Notes under the pieces: model-generated
The model's input: only the letters and a program-made list of their open reading frames with translations
What the model was told of the DNA's origin: nothing
Databases searched by the model: none
Position numbers and translations under genes: made by a program
Shown: piece after piece, positions 26,857 through 36,093 of the stretch
Position numbering within the stretch: position 1 is the stretch's first letter
Layout: each line of letters begins with the position of its first letter
Origin: WLMZ01 sp043753895
Lineage (GTDB): Bacteria > Actinomycetota > Acidimicrobiia > Acidimicrobiales > Ilumatobacteraceae
Direction: 5' to 3'
Assembly (NCBI GenBank): GCA_043753895.1
Contig: JAYUWK010000038.1
Location: 62,001 to 126,000 of the forward strand
DNA length: 64,000 nt

Positions 26857-28133
26857 ATCGGCTGACTCCCCGTAACGACACCTCCTGGGGAGTGTCCGCT
26901 TCCGGCGAGGGCAGGCGAGTTGCTGCGTCGGCGCTGACGCCATCCCGTGGGCAAGGTTCGGTCGAGCACGTCGTCGACCGTGATGGCGCCGAGCAGGTGA
27001 CCCGCTTCGTTGCACACCCCTACGGCGAGCATGTTGTAGCTGGCCAACTTCTCGGCGACGTCGCGATCGGAGATATCGGGCGTGATGGTGGGTTCCTGCT
27101 CGAGGCAGCGACCGAGTTCGGTGCCTGGAGGTTCGCGCAGGAGTCGCTGAAAGTGAACGACCCCGAGATACGTGCCGGTGGGCGCTCGGTACGGCGGACG
27201 GCACACGAAGACCTGCGCGGCGATGCTGACGAGCCAATCAGGATCGCGAATCAGGGCAAGGGCCTCGGCCACCGTAGACGTGGGCCCGAGGATGATGATC
27301 TCCGGGGTCATCAGACCGCCGGCGGTTCCTTCCTCGTACGAGAGCAACTGGCGCATGACCGCTGCGTCGTCTTCGTCCATGGCGTCGAGAATTCTGGTGC
27401 GCTGTTCGCCGGGCATCTCGGCGAGGAGGTCGGCGAGGTCGTCGTACTCCATCTCGTCGAGCACGCTCACGAGGCGATCAAGATCGAGACCCTCGATGAT
27501 GCGCAACTGCTCGGCCTCGGGCAGTTCTTCGAGGAGGTCGGCGAGGCGATCGTCGTCCATGGCTTCGGCCAACTGCTTGCGCTGTGCCATGGGAAGGGTG
27601 CGCACCACGATGGCGACATCGCTGGGGTGCATGTCACGCATGCTGGCGGCTTCGGCGGCCATAGGTGCGCCGTTGCTGAACAGTGAAGGGACCTCTGTCC
27701 AATCGACCAGGCGCACGCTCGGTCGGCGGCGCAGGGCATTGCGACGGGACAAGCGGACCTTGGCAAGCTCCCAGTAGGTGGAGCGCCCATCGGTGGTGCT
27801 GCGCAACGCGATGTCGCTGACGGTTTCGTCGCCGATCTTCTTGTCGAGCACGTCCTTGCCCACGAGCAATTCACCCGGCTTCGGCTTGAACGGGTGTAGG
27901 TCGACGTCCCAGCTGCGCAAGCGCGCGCCCTCACCATCGATGGTGCTGAAGCGCGAAGCATTGACGAAGATGCGTCGGCGCTGGCTCGTCGCGACGTAGC
28001 CCACCACTCGCGGTGGTGTGTCAGTGCGCGACGGAACGATCACGATGTCTTCGATACGACCGATTGCTGACCCACCCGCGTCGAGCAGGGGCAACCGCAT
28101 CACTCGAAACGCATAGACGAGATCGCCAGCCAC
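26853..28133 (-). CDS. MgtE N-domain and CBS-domain protein without transport helices
   Basis: The 426-residue protein begins with PRC-barrel-like segments (about 1-140; PLLDAGGSAIGRIEDIVIVP), then a MgtE_N helical domain (about 165-285, repeated LADLLEELPEAE and LADLLAEMPGEQ), then a CBS pair (GLMTPEIIILGPTSTVAEAL and ITPDISDRDVAEKLASYNML). It lacks the C-terminal membrane channel of MgtE, so it is a soluble Mg2+-sensing-like module. The start is GTG. It is coupled to the DUF1003 gene by an ATGA overlap, and the two probably work together at the membrane. Confidence 0.88.
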   Translation of the reverse strand: MAGDLVYAFRVMRLPLLDAGGSAIGRIEDIVIVPSRTDTPPRVVGYVATSQRRRIFVNASRFSTIDGEGARLRSWDVDLHPFKPKPGELLVGKDVLDKKIGDETVSDIALRSTTDGRSTYWELAKVRLSRRNALRRRPSVRLVDWTEVPSLFSNGAPMAAEAASMRDMHPSDVAIVVRTLPMAQRKQLAEAMDDDRLADLLEELPEAEQLRIIEGLDLDRLVSVLDEMEYDDLADLLAEMPGEQRTRILDAMDEDDAAVMRQLLSYEEGTAGGLMTPEIIILGPTSTVAEALALIRDPDWLVSIAAQVFVCRPPYRAPTGTYLGVVHFQRLLREPPGTELGRCLEQEPTITPDISDRDVAEKLASYNMLAVGVCNEAGHLLGAITVDDVLDRTLPTGWRQRRRSNSPALAGSGHSPGGVVTGSQPI

Positions 28134-28202
28134 GTGGGAAGGCTACCCCGCGGGGTGCCTGACGGGGTGCTGTGTTATGGGTGGCGTGTTATGGGTGATC
28201 GC

Positions 28203-29078
28203 TTACAGGGTGAAAGGTTCGCGCCCCATCTGCTCACGAACAGGCACCACCTCTGGCATTGTCAGCGCGCGTCGCTGCCAGTTGGCCCCGTCGACAACGA
28301 GAGTGTGACCCGAGATGAACCTTGCGTACGGCGAAGCGAGAAACGTGGCAGCCCAGGCGAGCTCGCGCGGGCGGCCGACTCGCATCGCCGGCTGACAGGC
28401 GTCCTTGTCATGGGTACGAGCCAGGTTGCCCTGGATGTCGGCGGTCATGTCGTCGTGGGGCATCAGACCCGGGACGAGTCCGTTGACCTGAATGCCGTAC
28501 GGCGCCCACTCCACGGCGAGCGTCTCGGTGAGGTTCTTCACGCCGGCCTTGGCGGCGGCGGAGTGAGCAAAGCCAGGACCACCGGTCCATGCATATGTGG
28601 CCCCGATGTTGATGATTGAGCCAGGCGTGCCGGCATCAAGGTGGCGTCGGGCGAACTCACGCGCGCAGAAGAATGTGCCGTTGAGTGTGATGTCGACAAC
28701 AGTTCGCCACGCGTTCGGCGACATGTCCTCGGCCGGTACCGGAAAGTTGGCTGCCGCATTGTTGACCAGAATGGACGGAACGAGCCCCGCCTCTGCCGCT
28801 CGATCGAATGCGGCACTGATCTGATCGGGCTCGCGGATGTCGCACGCCACGGTGAGGTACCGTCCACCGACTTCGGCAATGGCTGCCGCACCGGACTCGA
28901 GATGCTCAGGCTTGCGCGATGCGATCACGATGGCGGCGCCGAGGCGCGCGAACTCAGTGGCGATGGCCTTGCCCAATCCGGTGCCGGCACCGGTGATGAA
29001 CACCGTCGCCTCGGCGTAGGTGCCGTCGGGTAACGCACACGCGCCGATTGGCGGAGGCTCGGGGAGTCCTTGGTACAT
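28203..29078 (-). CDS. SDR oxidoreductase, 2,4-dienoyl-CoA reductase-like
   Basis: The 291-residue protein has the TGAGTGLG cofactor loop, NNAA, and a TYAWTGGPGFAHSAAAKAG catalytic region. In the latter, the usual YxxxK Tyr is replaced at the expected spot (HSAAAK), as in peroxisomal 2,4-dienoyl-CoA reductases. The C-terminal GHTLVVDGANWQ is typical. The function in unsaturated acyl-CoA degradation is inferred from this and from the enoyl-CoA hydratase gene 1 base upstream. GGGAG precedes the ATG at 29078. Confidence 0.8.
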   Translation of the reverse strand: MYQGLPEPPPIGACALPDGTYAEATVFITGAGTGLGKAIATEFARLGAAIVIASRKPEHLESGAAAIAEVGGRYLTVACDIREPDQISAAFDRAAEAGLVPSILVNNAAANFPVPAEDMSPNAWRTVVDITLNGTFFCAREFARRHLDAGTPGSIINIGATYAWTGGPGFAHSAAAKAGVKNLTETLAVEWAPYGIQVNGLVPGLMPHDDMTADIQGNLARTHDKDACQPAMRVGRPRELAWAATFLASPYARFISGHTLVVDGANWQRRALTMPEVVPVREQMGREPFTL

Positions 29079-29079
29079 G

Positions 29080-29853
29080 TCAGCTCCCTGTGTAGTGAGG
29101 GGTTCGGTTCTCGGTGCGCGCTGCGCGGAATTCCGCAAAGTCGTCGGAGCGATTCAGGAAGGTCTGATAGATCATCTCGTCAGCCATCGAGGCGCGTACC
29201 TGTGGCTGGGAGAGATGACGAATCACTGTGCGAGCCAACTTGACAGTGACGGCGGGTGCAGTGGCGATCTGCTCGGCCATCTCGCGCGCCGTAGCATCGA
29301 GTGCATCCTCGGCAATGACACGACTGACGATTCCGCGGGTGAGAGCCTCCTCGGCGGTCATCACACGGCCGGTGAGCACCATGTCGCTGACGACGCCCGG
29401 ACCGCACATCTGATGGAGCACGGCCACGCCACCCGTATCGGGAATGACGCCGTAGGTGGTCTCAGGCAGTCGGAACCGCGTGCCCTCTGCGGCGATACGG
29501 ATATCGCAGAGCAGCGCTCGCTGGAACGATCCTCCCATCACCCAACCCTTGCACGCCACGATCACAGGGGCGTCGATGTTCCACAGTTGTTGGATGCCGC
29601 GATGTCCGCGTCGCATCAGTTCGTGGTGTGACAGCGGCGACACGTTCGTGCCGATGGAGGCAACATCGCGGCCCGAGGAGAACGACTTGCCATCACCACG
29701 CCAGATGATCGCGCGAATGGTCGACGGCATTTCGTCGAGGATCTCGAACAGTTGCGCGTCCATGTCGTCGTCGAACGCGTTGTGCTTGTCGGGATTGTTG
29801 TTGGTGATCGTGGCGATCGTGCCATCGATGTCGATACGTACGGTTCCGGCCAT
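29080..29853 (-). CDS. Enoyl-CoA hydratase/isomerase family protein
   Basis: The 257-residue crotonase-fold protein has the oxyanion-hole segments SFSSGRDVASIG and ACKGWVMGGSFQRALLCD. Of the two catalytic glutamates of hydratase, the first position reads Gln (GGSFQR rather than GGxxE), while the second is kept (RLPETTYGVIPDTGG). So it may not be a classical hydratase; an isomerase or hydrolase activity is possible. It is followed by the SDR gene and is divergent from a sulfatase gene, with only 19 bases between the starts. Confidence 0.85.
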   Translation of the reverse strand: MAGTVRIDIDGTIATITNNNPDKHNAFDDDMDAQLFEILDEMPSTIRAIIWRGDGKSFSSGRDVASIGTNVSPLSHHELMRRGHRGIQQLWNIDAPVIVACKGWVMGGSFQRALLCDIRIAAEGTRFRLPETTYGVIPDTGGVAVLHQMCGPGVVSDMVLTGRVMTAEEALTRGIVSRVIAEDALDATAREMAEQIATAPAVTVKLARTVIRHLSQPQVRASMADEMIYQTFLNRSDDFAEFRAARTENRTPHYTGS

Positions 29854-29872
29854 ACCCACTAGTTTGCCGTTT

Positions 29873-31339
29873 GTGAACGTGTTGTTGATCACCCTCGATC
29901 AGTTTCGCGGCGACTGTCTGTCGGTCGCGGGACATCCGCACGTGCGGACGCCCAACCTCGATGCGTTGGCGGCCGAGGGTGTGCGGTTGAACCGCCACTA
30001 CAGCCAGGCGGCTCCGTGTGGTCCCGGTCGGGCGTGCCTCTACACGGGTATGTACCAGATGAACAATCGTGTCGTCGCAAATGGAACGCCGCTCGACGCC
30101 CGCTTCGACAATGTCGCTCAGGCTGCGCGGCGGCAAGGTTACGAGCCAGCGTTGTTCGGCTATACCGACCAGAGCGTGGATCCGCGCGAGGTGTCCGGAC
30201 CAGACGATCCACGCTTGCAGCACTACAGCGGTGTGCTCCCGGGCTTTGATGCCGTCTTGCAGATTCCCGACGACCATGAACCGTGGCTGCAATGGCTCAC
30301 GAGTCTCGGCTATGACAATCTGGGCGCCGCGTACCCAGAGCTGGCGAATGAGCCGAATCGACCATCCGAGCACAGTGTCTCGGCGTTCTTGACCGATCAC
30401 GCGCTCGACTGGATCGCTCGGCAGGACGAACCGTGGTTTGCTCACCTCAGCTATTTGCGCCCGCATCCTCCCTATGCCGCCGCCGGGCACTTCTCCACGA
30501 TGTACGACGCGAACGAGATGACGCTGCCGATTCCGCCCGCAGAGCAACGCCACGTGATGCACGACTTCGTGTTGGGCTATGAGCAGACCGCGGCACCGAA
30601 GGACCCGGCGAAGATGCGCCGGTTAATGGCGCAGTACTACGGGATGATCAGTGAAGTCGATCATCAACTCGGCCGCCTCTGGGCTGCATTGCGCAATGGT
30701 GGAATGTGGGACGACACGTTCATCGTCGTGACTGCCGATCACGGCGATCAGCTCGGCGACCATGGACTCATCCAAAAGGTTGGCTACTTCGAGCAGAGCT
30801 ATCACATCGTGGGCATTGTTCGTGATCCCTCGAATCCTCAGACGCAGGGCAGCGTGGTTGAACATTTCACGGAGAACATCGATTTGTTTCCCACCATCTG
30901 CGACGCGATCGGTGAACCCGTGCCGGTGCAGTGTGACGGCTTGCCCCTCACACCGTTTCTTCGCGGTGAGGCACCGAGTTGGTGGCGAGACGCGGCGCAT
31001 TGGGAGTTCGACTGGCGCGATCTCTCGATCGACGGCTCACCACACGAGTGGCCGTGGGATCGTCGTCTCGAACGCCAGCATCTCACCGTGCGTCGCGACG
31101 ATTCGGCGTCGTACGTGCAGTTCGGTGATGGCTCGTGGCTGTGCTTTGACCTGATCGAGGACCCGACAGGACGAACCCAGATCACCGAGCCGGCCGTTGT
31201 ACTGGGCCATGCACAGGCGATGTTGATCTGGCGGTCCCAGCACGCCGATCGCACACTGACCGACGTACTCATCGATCAGGGAGGCCGTGGCCGAATGCCA
31301 TCGGGGGTGCCCGAAGGCGTGGGTGCCGGACGTGGGTAA
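29873..31339 (+). CDS. Type I sulfatase, alkaline-phosphatase superfamily
   Basis: The 488-residue protein starts M-N-V-L-L-I-T-L-D-Q, whose Asp binds calcium. It has the formylglycine motif C49-G-P-G-R53 with downstream LYTG and a C-terminal metal-site segment FIVVTADHGDQLGDHG. No signal peptide is seen, so it acts in the cytoplasm. A GTG at 29879 is an alternative start. Sulfatases of this type hydrolyse sulfate, phosphonate or phosphodiester esters; the substrate is unknown. A formylglycine-generating enzyme is not in the window. Confidence 0.88.
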   Translation: MNVLLITLDQFRGDCLSVAGHPHVRTPNLDALAAEGVRLNRHYSQAAPCGPGRACLYTGMYQMNNRVVANGTPLDARFDNVAQAARRQGYEPALFGYTDQSVDPREVSGPDDPRLQHYSGVLPGFDAVLQIPDDHEPWLQWLTSLGYDNLGAAYPELANEPNRPSEHSVSAFLTDHALDWIARQDEPWFAHLSYLRPHPPYAAAGHFSTMYDANEMTLPIPPAEQRHVMHDFVLGYEQTAAPKDPAKMRRLMAQYYGMISEVDHQLGRLWAALRNGGMWDDTFIVVTADHGDQLGDHGLIQKVGYFEQSYHIVGIVRDPSNPQTQGSVVEHFTENIDLFPTICDAIGEPVPVQCDGLPLTPFLRGEAPSWWRDAAHWEFDWRDLSIDGSPHEWPWDRRLERQHLTVRRDDSASYVQFGDGSWLCFDLIEDPTGRTQITEPAVVLGHAQAMLIWRSQHADRTLTDVLIDQGGRGRMPSGVPEGVGAGRG

Positions 31340-31424
31340 CATTGCCTTCATGGCCGAATTTACCGAACGATTGGCGCACACCGACCACAACACGCTGCAC
31401 CGCGTGTCCTGACGGTCTCGCCGC

Positions 31425-32501
31425 ATGAACTTCGAAGTCAACCGCACCGATCTGCATGCGATCCGTCTCGTCGGCAACGAGCCGCTCCCGGTCGCGCCTG
31501 GCGAGGTGCGACTGCGAGTCGATCGTTTTGCGCTCACGACGAACAACATCACCTACGCCGTCTTCGGCGAGGCGATGCAGTACTGGAACTTCTTCCCAGC
31601 GTCGGGCCAAGGCTGGGGTCGTGTGCCCGTGTGGGGCTTCGCCGATGTGGTGGAGTCACACCACGAATCGGTCGAGGTCGGGTCACGCGTCTACGGGTAT
31701 CTGCCCATGTCTACCGACTTCGTTGTCGTGCCGACTGCCGTGACCGATCGCGAATTCACCGACGCTGCCGAGCACCGCAGACCAATGGCGACCGCCTACA
31801 ACCGGTATGTCCGCGTCGATGCCGATCCGATCTATACACCCGATCGCGAAGATCATCAGATGCTGTTTTGGCCGCTGTTCTTCACGTCGTTCCTCATCGA
31901 CGACGTCATTGCTGATGCTGGCTTCTACGGTGCCACGTCGGTGGTGATCTCGAGCGCGTCGAGTAAGACAGCCATCACCGCCGCGTACCTGTTGAACCGG
32001 CACGATGGCATCGAGGTCGTGGGCCTCACGTCCGCCGACAACCACGCCTTTGTCGAGAGTCTTGGTTGTTACTCGCGCATCGTCAACTACGACCAGATCG
32101 ATTCGCTTGCAGTCGAGGACGCGGTGTTCGTCGATATCGCTGGCAACAGTGCAGTCCGCCACGCCGTGCATGCGCACTACGGGCCCGCATTGGCGTACAG
32201 CATGTTGGTCGGTGGAACACACTGGGATCAGCCCGCCGCCGCTGCTGCGTCTGCAGACGTGTTGGCGGGCCCGACGCCACAGTTCTTCTTCGCTCCGACA
32301 CAGATCACCAAGCGCAACGCCGAGTGGGGCAACGCCATACTTGACGAACGTGTCGGCCTAGCGTGGGAGCACTTCGTGACGTGGGCGAGTCAGTGGATCG
32401 AGTTCCACTTCGCCATCGGCCCCGTCGCAATCGAGGCGGCATATCGGGAGCTGCTCGCCGGTGGCGCTGACCCACGCGTCGGATACATCTGCTCGCTGTA
32501 G
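31425..32501 (+). CDS. DUF2855 family protein, quinone-oxidoreductase-like
   Basis: The 358-residue protein resembles the DUF2855 family, with an N-terminal GroES-like part (GEVRLRVDRFALTTNNITYA, then GFADVV and VYGYLPMSTD) and a Rossmann part (SVVISSASSKTAITAAYLL). It probably binds NAD(P)H, but the substrate is not known. It lies 19 bases before an FAH-family gene. Some 85 bases separate it from the sulfatase gene upstream; a 20-codon frame there is not considered real. Confidence 0.8.
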   Translation: MNFEVNRTDLHAIRLVGNEPLPVAPGEVRLRVDRFALTTNNITYAVFGEAMQYWNFFPASGQGWGRVPVWGFADVVESHHESVEVGSRVYGYLPMSTDFVVVPTAVTDREFTDAAEHRRPMATAYNRYVRVDADPIYTPDREDHQMLFWPLFFTSFLIDDVIADAGFYGATSVVISSASSKTAITAAYLLNRHDGIEVVGLTSADNHAFVESLGCYSRIVNYDQIDSLAVEDAVFVDIAGNSAVRHAVHAHYGPALAYSMLVGGTHWDQPAAAAASADVLAGPTPQFFFAPTQITKRNAEWGNAILDERVGLAWEHFVTWASQWIEFHFAIGPVAIEAAYRELLAGGADPRVGYICSL

Positions 32502-32520
32502 AACTCGGAGTGCCACCACT

Positions 32521-33363
32521 ATGACCTTTCGATTCGTGAATGTCGCCGGCCGGAGCGCTCTGCTCGATGGGGATGACAACTGGTTCGACCTCGAGCGCAT
32601 CACGGGCGGTGCGGTGAGCCCGGATCCGATGCGTGCCGTCGCCGACGGTGTTGCCTTGCACGCCGCCTCGGCGGCCTTGGCGTCGGCTACGCCCGATGGC
32701 AGTCTCGCCACGGCACATCTCGGTGCTCCGGTGCCGCGGCCGCGTAACTGCTTCGCGGTCGGTCTCAATTACGGCAACCACGCAGCCGAATCGGGTATGG
32801 ACCTACCCGAGAAGCCTTTGGTGTTCACCAAGTTCCCGAGTTGCATCGTGGGTCCGAACGTGGAGGTGTCGTTGAGCAGTTCCACGGCGGACTGGGAGGT
32901 CGAACTGGTGGTGGTCATCGGAACCAGCACGCGCCATGTGCCAGTCGAGCGCGCGTGGGACCACATCGTGGGGATCACCATCGGCCAAGACCTGTCGGAC
33001 CGTGCGCTGCAGTTCGCGGCCAAGCCCCCGCACTTCGACCTCGGCAAATCGCGCGACGGTTACGGCCCACTCGGTCCGGTGCTGGTCTCACCCGACAGCG
33101 TTGCCAACCCCGATGATCTGGCCCTCACGTGCGACATCAATGATCGTCGTGTGCAACACGACCGCACGAGCAACTTGATCTTCACGGTGCCGGTGCTGGT
33201 GGCCTACCTCTCGGGCATCATGACGTTGGCTCCGGGCGACATCATCTTCACCGGAACCCCTGCCGGGGTAGGCGCTTCAACCGGTACGTTCTTGCAACCC
33301 GGCGATGTGATCATGTCCACCATCGAGGGCATCGGCACGCTCACGACCCACTGTGTTGCCTAG
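32521..33363 (+). CDS. Fumarylacetoacetate hydrolase family protein
   Basis: The 280-residue protein has the FAH core: FAVGLNYGNHAAE, then the metal-ligand region WEVELVVVIG with E907-type acids, GITIGQDLSDRALQ, KSRDGYGPLGP and the ending FTGTPAGVG. It acts on acylpyruvates or similar 1,3-diketones, with Mg2+. The likely neighbour partner is the DUF2855 oxidoreductase. The stop codon is shared head-to-head with the convergent LLM gene (CTAG). Confidence 0.9.
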   Translation: MTFRFVNVAGRSALLDGDDNWFDLERITGGAVSPDPMRAVADGVALHAASAALASATPDGSLATAHLGAPVPRPRNCFAVGLNYGNHAAESGMDLPEKPLVFTKFPSCIVGPNVEVSLSSSTADWEVELVVVIGTSTRHVPVERAWDHIVGITIGQDLSDRALQFAAKPPHFDLGKSRDGYGPLGPVLVSPDSVANPDDLALTCDINDRRVQHDRTSNLIFTVPVLVAYLSGIMTLAPGDIIFTGTPAGVGASTGTFLQPGDVIMSTIEGIGTLTTHCVA

Positions 33364-34397
33364 TCGGTTCGCTTTGCGATCTGCTGCACCGCAGCAATCG
33401 TGTCGGCAAAGCGCGCGTCGTTGGCGGGATTCTCGGGGAGCGGCAGGATCACGCCGTCGGTGAGATCGCCGAACCATTGGGCGATCACGTCCGGAAGTTG
33501 ATCCCAGGTGCCCTGGGGAACCAGCATGTCGATGACCTCGTCGGTGACGTGTTCGTGCAGTGTGTCCCATTGTTGGGTGCGCGTGATGGTCTGCAGTCGT
33601 TCGCCGAGATCTTCCCAACCATGCAGGGTGAGGGTTCGACGGTACGCCGGTGTCGAGTACAAAAAGGCGAGGAGTCTGCGGTGGTGCTCGCGGTTACGAA
33701 GCACGTCGGCCGACGTGGGTCCGGTGATGTATTGGCTGCCGCTGACGATCTCGGTGCTGTTGCGCTGGCGGCCGGCGAGTGCTTCGCCCGCGCGCAGCGA
33801 TGGCAGGCAGACCTCACGGAGATAGCGCGGGTTCGAGTTCGTGGGATGGGTCACGATGCCGTCGGCGTGTGATCCGGCGAGACGCACCATGCCTTCGTTC
33901 ACGCCCCCGAGCCAGATGCTTGGCGGTGTCACGGAGAGCGGGCCAGGATTGAAGAAGGGCTGCAGCCGTCTGAACCGATAGTTGGCACTCGCGTAGGTGA
34001 GCGGAACACCGTCTTGAAACGATCGCCAGATCGCGCGCAGCGACTCGACGTAGTCGCGCATGCGCGTCACCGGTTCTGTCCAAGCGACTGAATAGCGCCC
34101 CTCGATGTTCGGCTTGATCTGGGTACCGAGACCCAGTTGAAAGCGGCCCGAGGAGAACGCGGCGAGATCCCACGCCGCGTACGCGGTGAGCATGGGACTG
34201 CGCGGGAACGCAACGATCACACTCGTTCGTACCGTGAGCGTGGTGGTGTGCTCGAGTGCGAGTAAGGACGCAGCAAGTCCGTCATGCACCGTTTCGGGCA
34301 CATGCAACCCGTCGTAGCCGAGCGCTTCGACTCGTCGGGCGTACGCAATGGTGTCGCGCAGGGACACGCGGTCCGACATTCCGGCATAGACGCGCAC
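33360..34397 (-). CDS. LLM-class (luciferase-like, probably F420-dependent) oxidoreductase
   Basis: The 345-residue TIM-barrel protein has the family features GYDGLHVPETVHDG, LTVRTSVIVAFPRSPMLTAYAAWDLAAFSSGRFQLGLGTQ and WLGGVNEGMVRLAGSHADG. In Actinobacteria most such proteins use coenzyme F420 rather than FMN; the cofactor is inferred. It is the last gene of the leftward DDAH-like/ECH/LLM group and ends in a stop shared with the FAH gene. Confidence 0.86.
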   Translation of the reverse strand: MRVYAGMSDRVSLRDTIAYARRVEALGYDGLHVPETVHDGLAASLLALEHTTTLTVRTSVIVAFPRSPMLTAYAAWDLAAFSSGRFQLGLGTQIKPNIEGRYSVAWTEPVTRMRDYVESLRAIWRSFQDGVPLTYASANYRFRRLQPFFNPGPLSVTPPSIWLGGVNEGMVRLAGSHADGIVTHPTNSNPRYLREVCLPSLRAGEALAGRQRNSTEIVSGSQYITGPTSADVLRNREHHRRLLAFLYSTPAYRRTLTLHGWEDLGERLQTITRTQQWDTLHEHVTDEVIDMLVPQGTWDQLPDVIAQWFGDLTDGVILPLPENPANDARFADTIAAVQQIAKRTD

Positions 34398-34400
34398 GGA

Positions 34401-35228
34401 CTATTCGTCCGGATCGCTGGCGCTGTAGGAGCCGTCTGGCTCGGTCTCGGCCGGCTCGCGATCGGCCAGGCGTCGACCGGTCTCGATGATGTGTTCACGT
34501 CGCTCGCCGAGACCGGCTCGATCGAAACGGGCTGCGATCCACACCCGGGCACGTTCGTTCTCCACGTTCCACGCCATCGGTGGAGTCAGCTCGCCAACCT
34601 CGTCGTAGAGGGCCATCACGGCCTGCACCGAGGCAGCCGGATTGGCGACGATCTGCGTGGCGATCTCGCGAGCCCTCGCGAGCAGTTGGTCGTGCTCGAC
34701 GACTTCGTTGACGAGACCCCAATCGAGCGCGGTGCGCGCATCGAGAAACGAACCGGACAGGCTGAGCTGTTTCGCCCGACGGATGCCGATGGCCTCGGGC
34801 AGCATCACGGTGAGACCCCATCCGGGCAGCAGGCCGACCCGCGCATGGGTGTCGGCGAAGCGCGCCCGCTCGGAGGCAATCAGGAAGTCACACGCCAGCG
34901 CGATCTCGAAGCCACCCGTGACAGCCGCGCCATTGATCGCGCCGATGACGGGCTTGTCGTGCGGGGGTATCGCGGCGCGATATGGCGGTGGTGGGTTGGG
35001 CTCATTGCCGCGCTCGCGGGTGGAAAGCTCGCGGAGATCGAACCCGGCACAGAACGCTGGGTCCGCGCCCGTGAGGATGATGGCGAGCACGTCGTCGCGC
35101 CGATCGCACTCGGTGATCGCAGCGGGAAATGCAGCGGCGAGTTCGGGATTGAGTGCGTTGCGTGACTCGGGTCGATTGAGTGTGATGGTCGCAATACCAT
35201 CGACGATCTCGGTGAGAACGACGCTCAT
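34401..35228 (-). CDS. Enoyl-CoA hydratase family protein
   Basis: The 275-residue crotonase-fold protein has GADPAFCAGFDLREL and GAAVTGGFEIALACDFLIAS, so the first catalytic Glu (GGFEI) is present. At the second glutamate position it reads ADTHARVGLLPGWG, with Thr instead of Glu, a variant frequent in mycobacterial EchA proteins. The hydratase reaction is therefore not certain. Its start overlaps the DDAH-like stop by 4 bases. Confidence 0.88.
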   Translation of the reverse strand: MSVVLTEIVDGIATITLNRPESRNALNPELAAAFPAAITECDRRDDVLAIILTGADPAFCAGFDLRELSTRERGNEPNPPPPYRAAIPPHDKPVIGAINGAAVTGGFEIALACDFLIASERARFADTHARVGLLPGWGLTVMLPEAIGIRRAKQLSLSGSFLDARTALDWGLVNEVVEHDQLLARAREIATQIVANPAASVQAVMALYDEVGELTPPMAWNVENERARVWIAARFDRAGLGERREHIIETGRRLADREPAETEPDGSYSASDPDE

Positions 35229-36004
35229 TGGTCAGACAATCCTCTCAGACGAACGGACAGACACGTGACGCAGCCCTCGAGCTTGATGAACTCGCTGATG
35301 TCGACAATCACGGGTACGTAGCCGAGTTCGGCAAACATTGCCGCGCTCTGCGGGCAGTCGGCGGACATGAGCAATGTGTCGCCGCCGAGGAGCACCACAT
35401 GAGCGCCAGATTCTTCGGGGGTGGGCAGGAAGCGGGGAAAGATCATCGGGTCATCCACCGCGCCCGGCCAACCAATGATGGTGCCGTCGGGGAGAGCGGT
35501 GACTGCGCTCTTGAGGTGCAGCACCTTGGTGAGTGGCACTGCGACAACGGTTGCGCCGATCGGTTCGAGAATGCTGCGCAGCTGGCGGATGCCCTCAGCG
35601 TTGGTGCGTCCGCCTCGGGCCACGTAGATCGTGTCGCCGACTTTCAGGACATCACCACCGTCGAGGGTGCCGGGCGAGCGGATGCGGTTGATCGAGTAGC
35701 CCAAGCCTTCCACGGTCTTTTCGGCATCGATGATCTCGGACTTGCGCGCGTCAGCGCGGGGTTGTGCGATGACGGCCACGTTCTTGTAGACGACCATCGT
35801 GTCCTCGATGAACACGGCGTCGGGACAGTCGTTTGCCGGAGGAACCTCGATGGTCTCCCATCCGGCATCGTGGAGCGTTTCGACGTAGGCCTGCCACTGG
35901 CGAAGCGCCAGCGCGTGGTCGACCGGCATACGGAGAACGTGGGTGACGATGCCTTCCCTGAACCTCGGGCCGGGCCGTCGTACGAGCGCCTTCATGGATG
36001 CCAT
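35225..36004 (-). CDS. Dimethylarginine dimethylaminohydrolase-like amidinotransferase
   Basis: The 259-residue protein is a five-bladed amidinotransferase-fold enzyme: ANDCPDAVFIEDTMVV, TLDGGDVLKVGDTIYVARG, VLHLKSAVTALPDG and the C-terminal LEGCVTCLSVRLR, where the last Cys is the likely nucleophile and the His in VLHLKS the base. DDAH hydrolyses methylated arginine to citrulline. Why it is translated together with an enoyl-CoA hydratase gene (4-base overlap) is not clear. Start ATG 35995 is an alternative. Confidence 0.85.
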   Translation of the reverse strand: MASMKALVRRPGPRFREGIVTHVLRMPVDHALALRQWQAYVETLHDAGWETIEVPPANDCPDAVFIEDTMVVYKNVAVIAQPRADARKSEIIDAEKTVEGLGYSINRIRSPGTLDGGDVLKVGDTIYVARGGRTNAEGIRQLRSILEPIGATVVAVPLTKVLHLKSAVTALPDGTIIGWPGAVDDPMIFPRFLPTPEESGAHVVLLGGDTLLMSADCPQSAAMFAELGYVPVIVDISEFIKLEGCVTCLSVRLRGLSDQ

Positions 36005-36093
36005 GCGGGAACAATACGACCTCATCGGGCGAGTCGCAGTAGTGGCTCCGAACGTGGAGGCCGGTTCAGCGGGTACCATGCTGGGGCCCCACA

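Noticed and set aside
31350..31412. 20-codon frame after the first sulfatase
   Set aside because: Too short, with no conserved features; probably chance.
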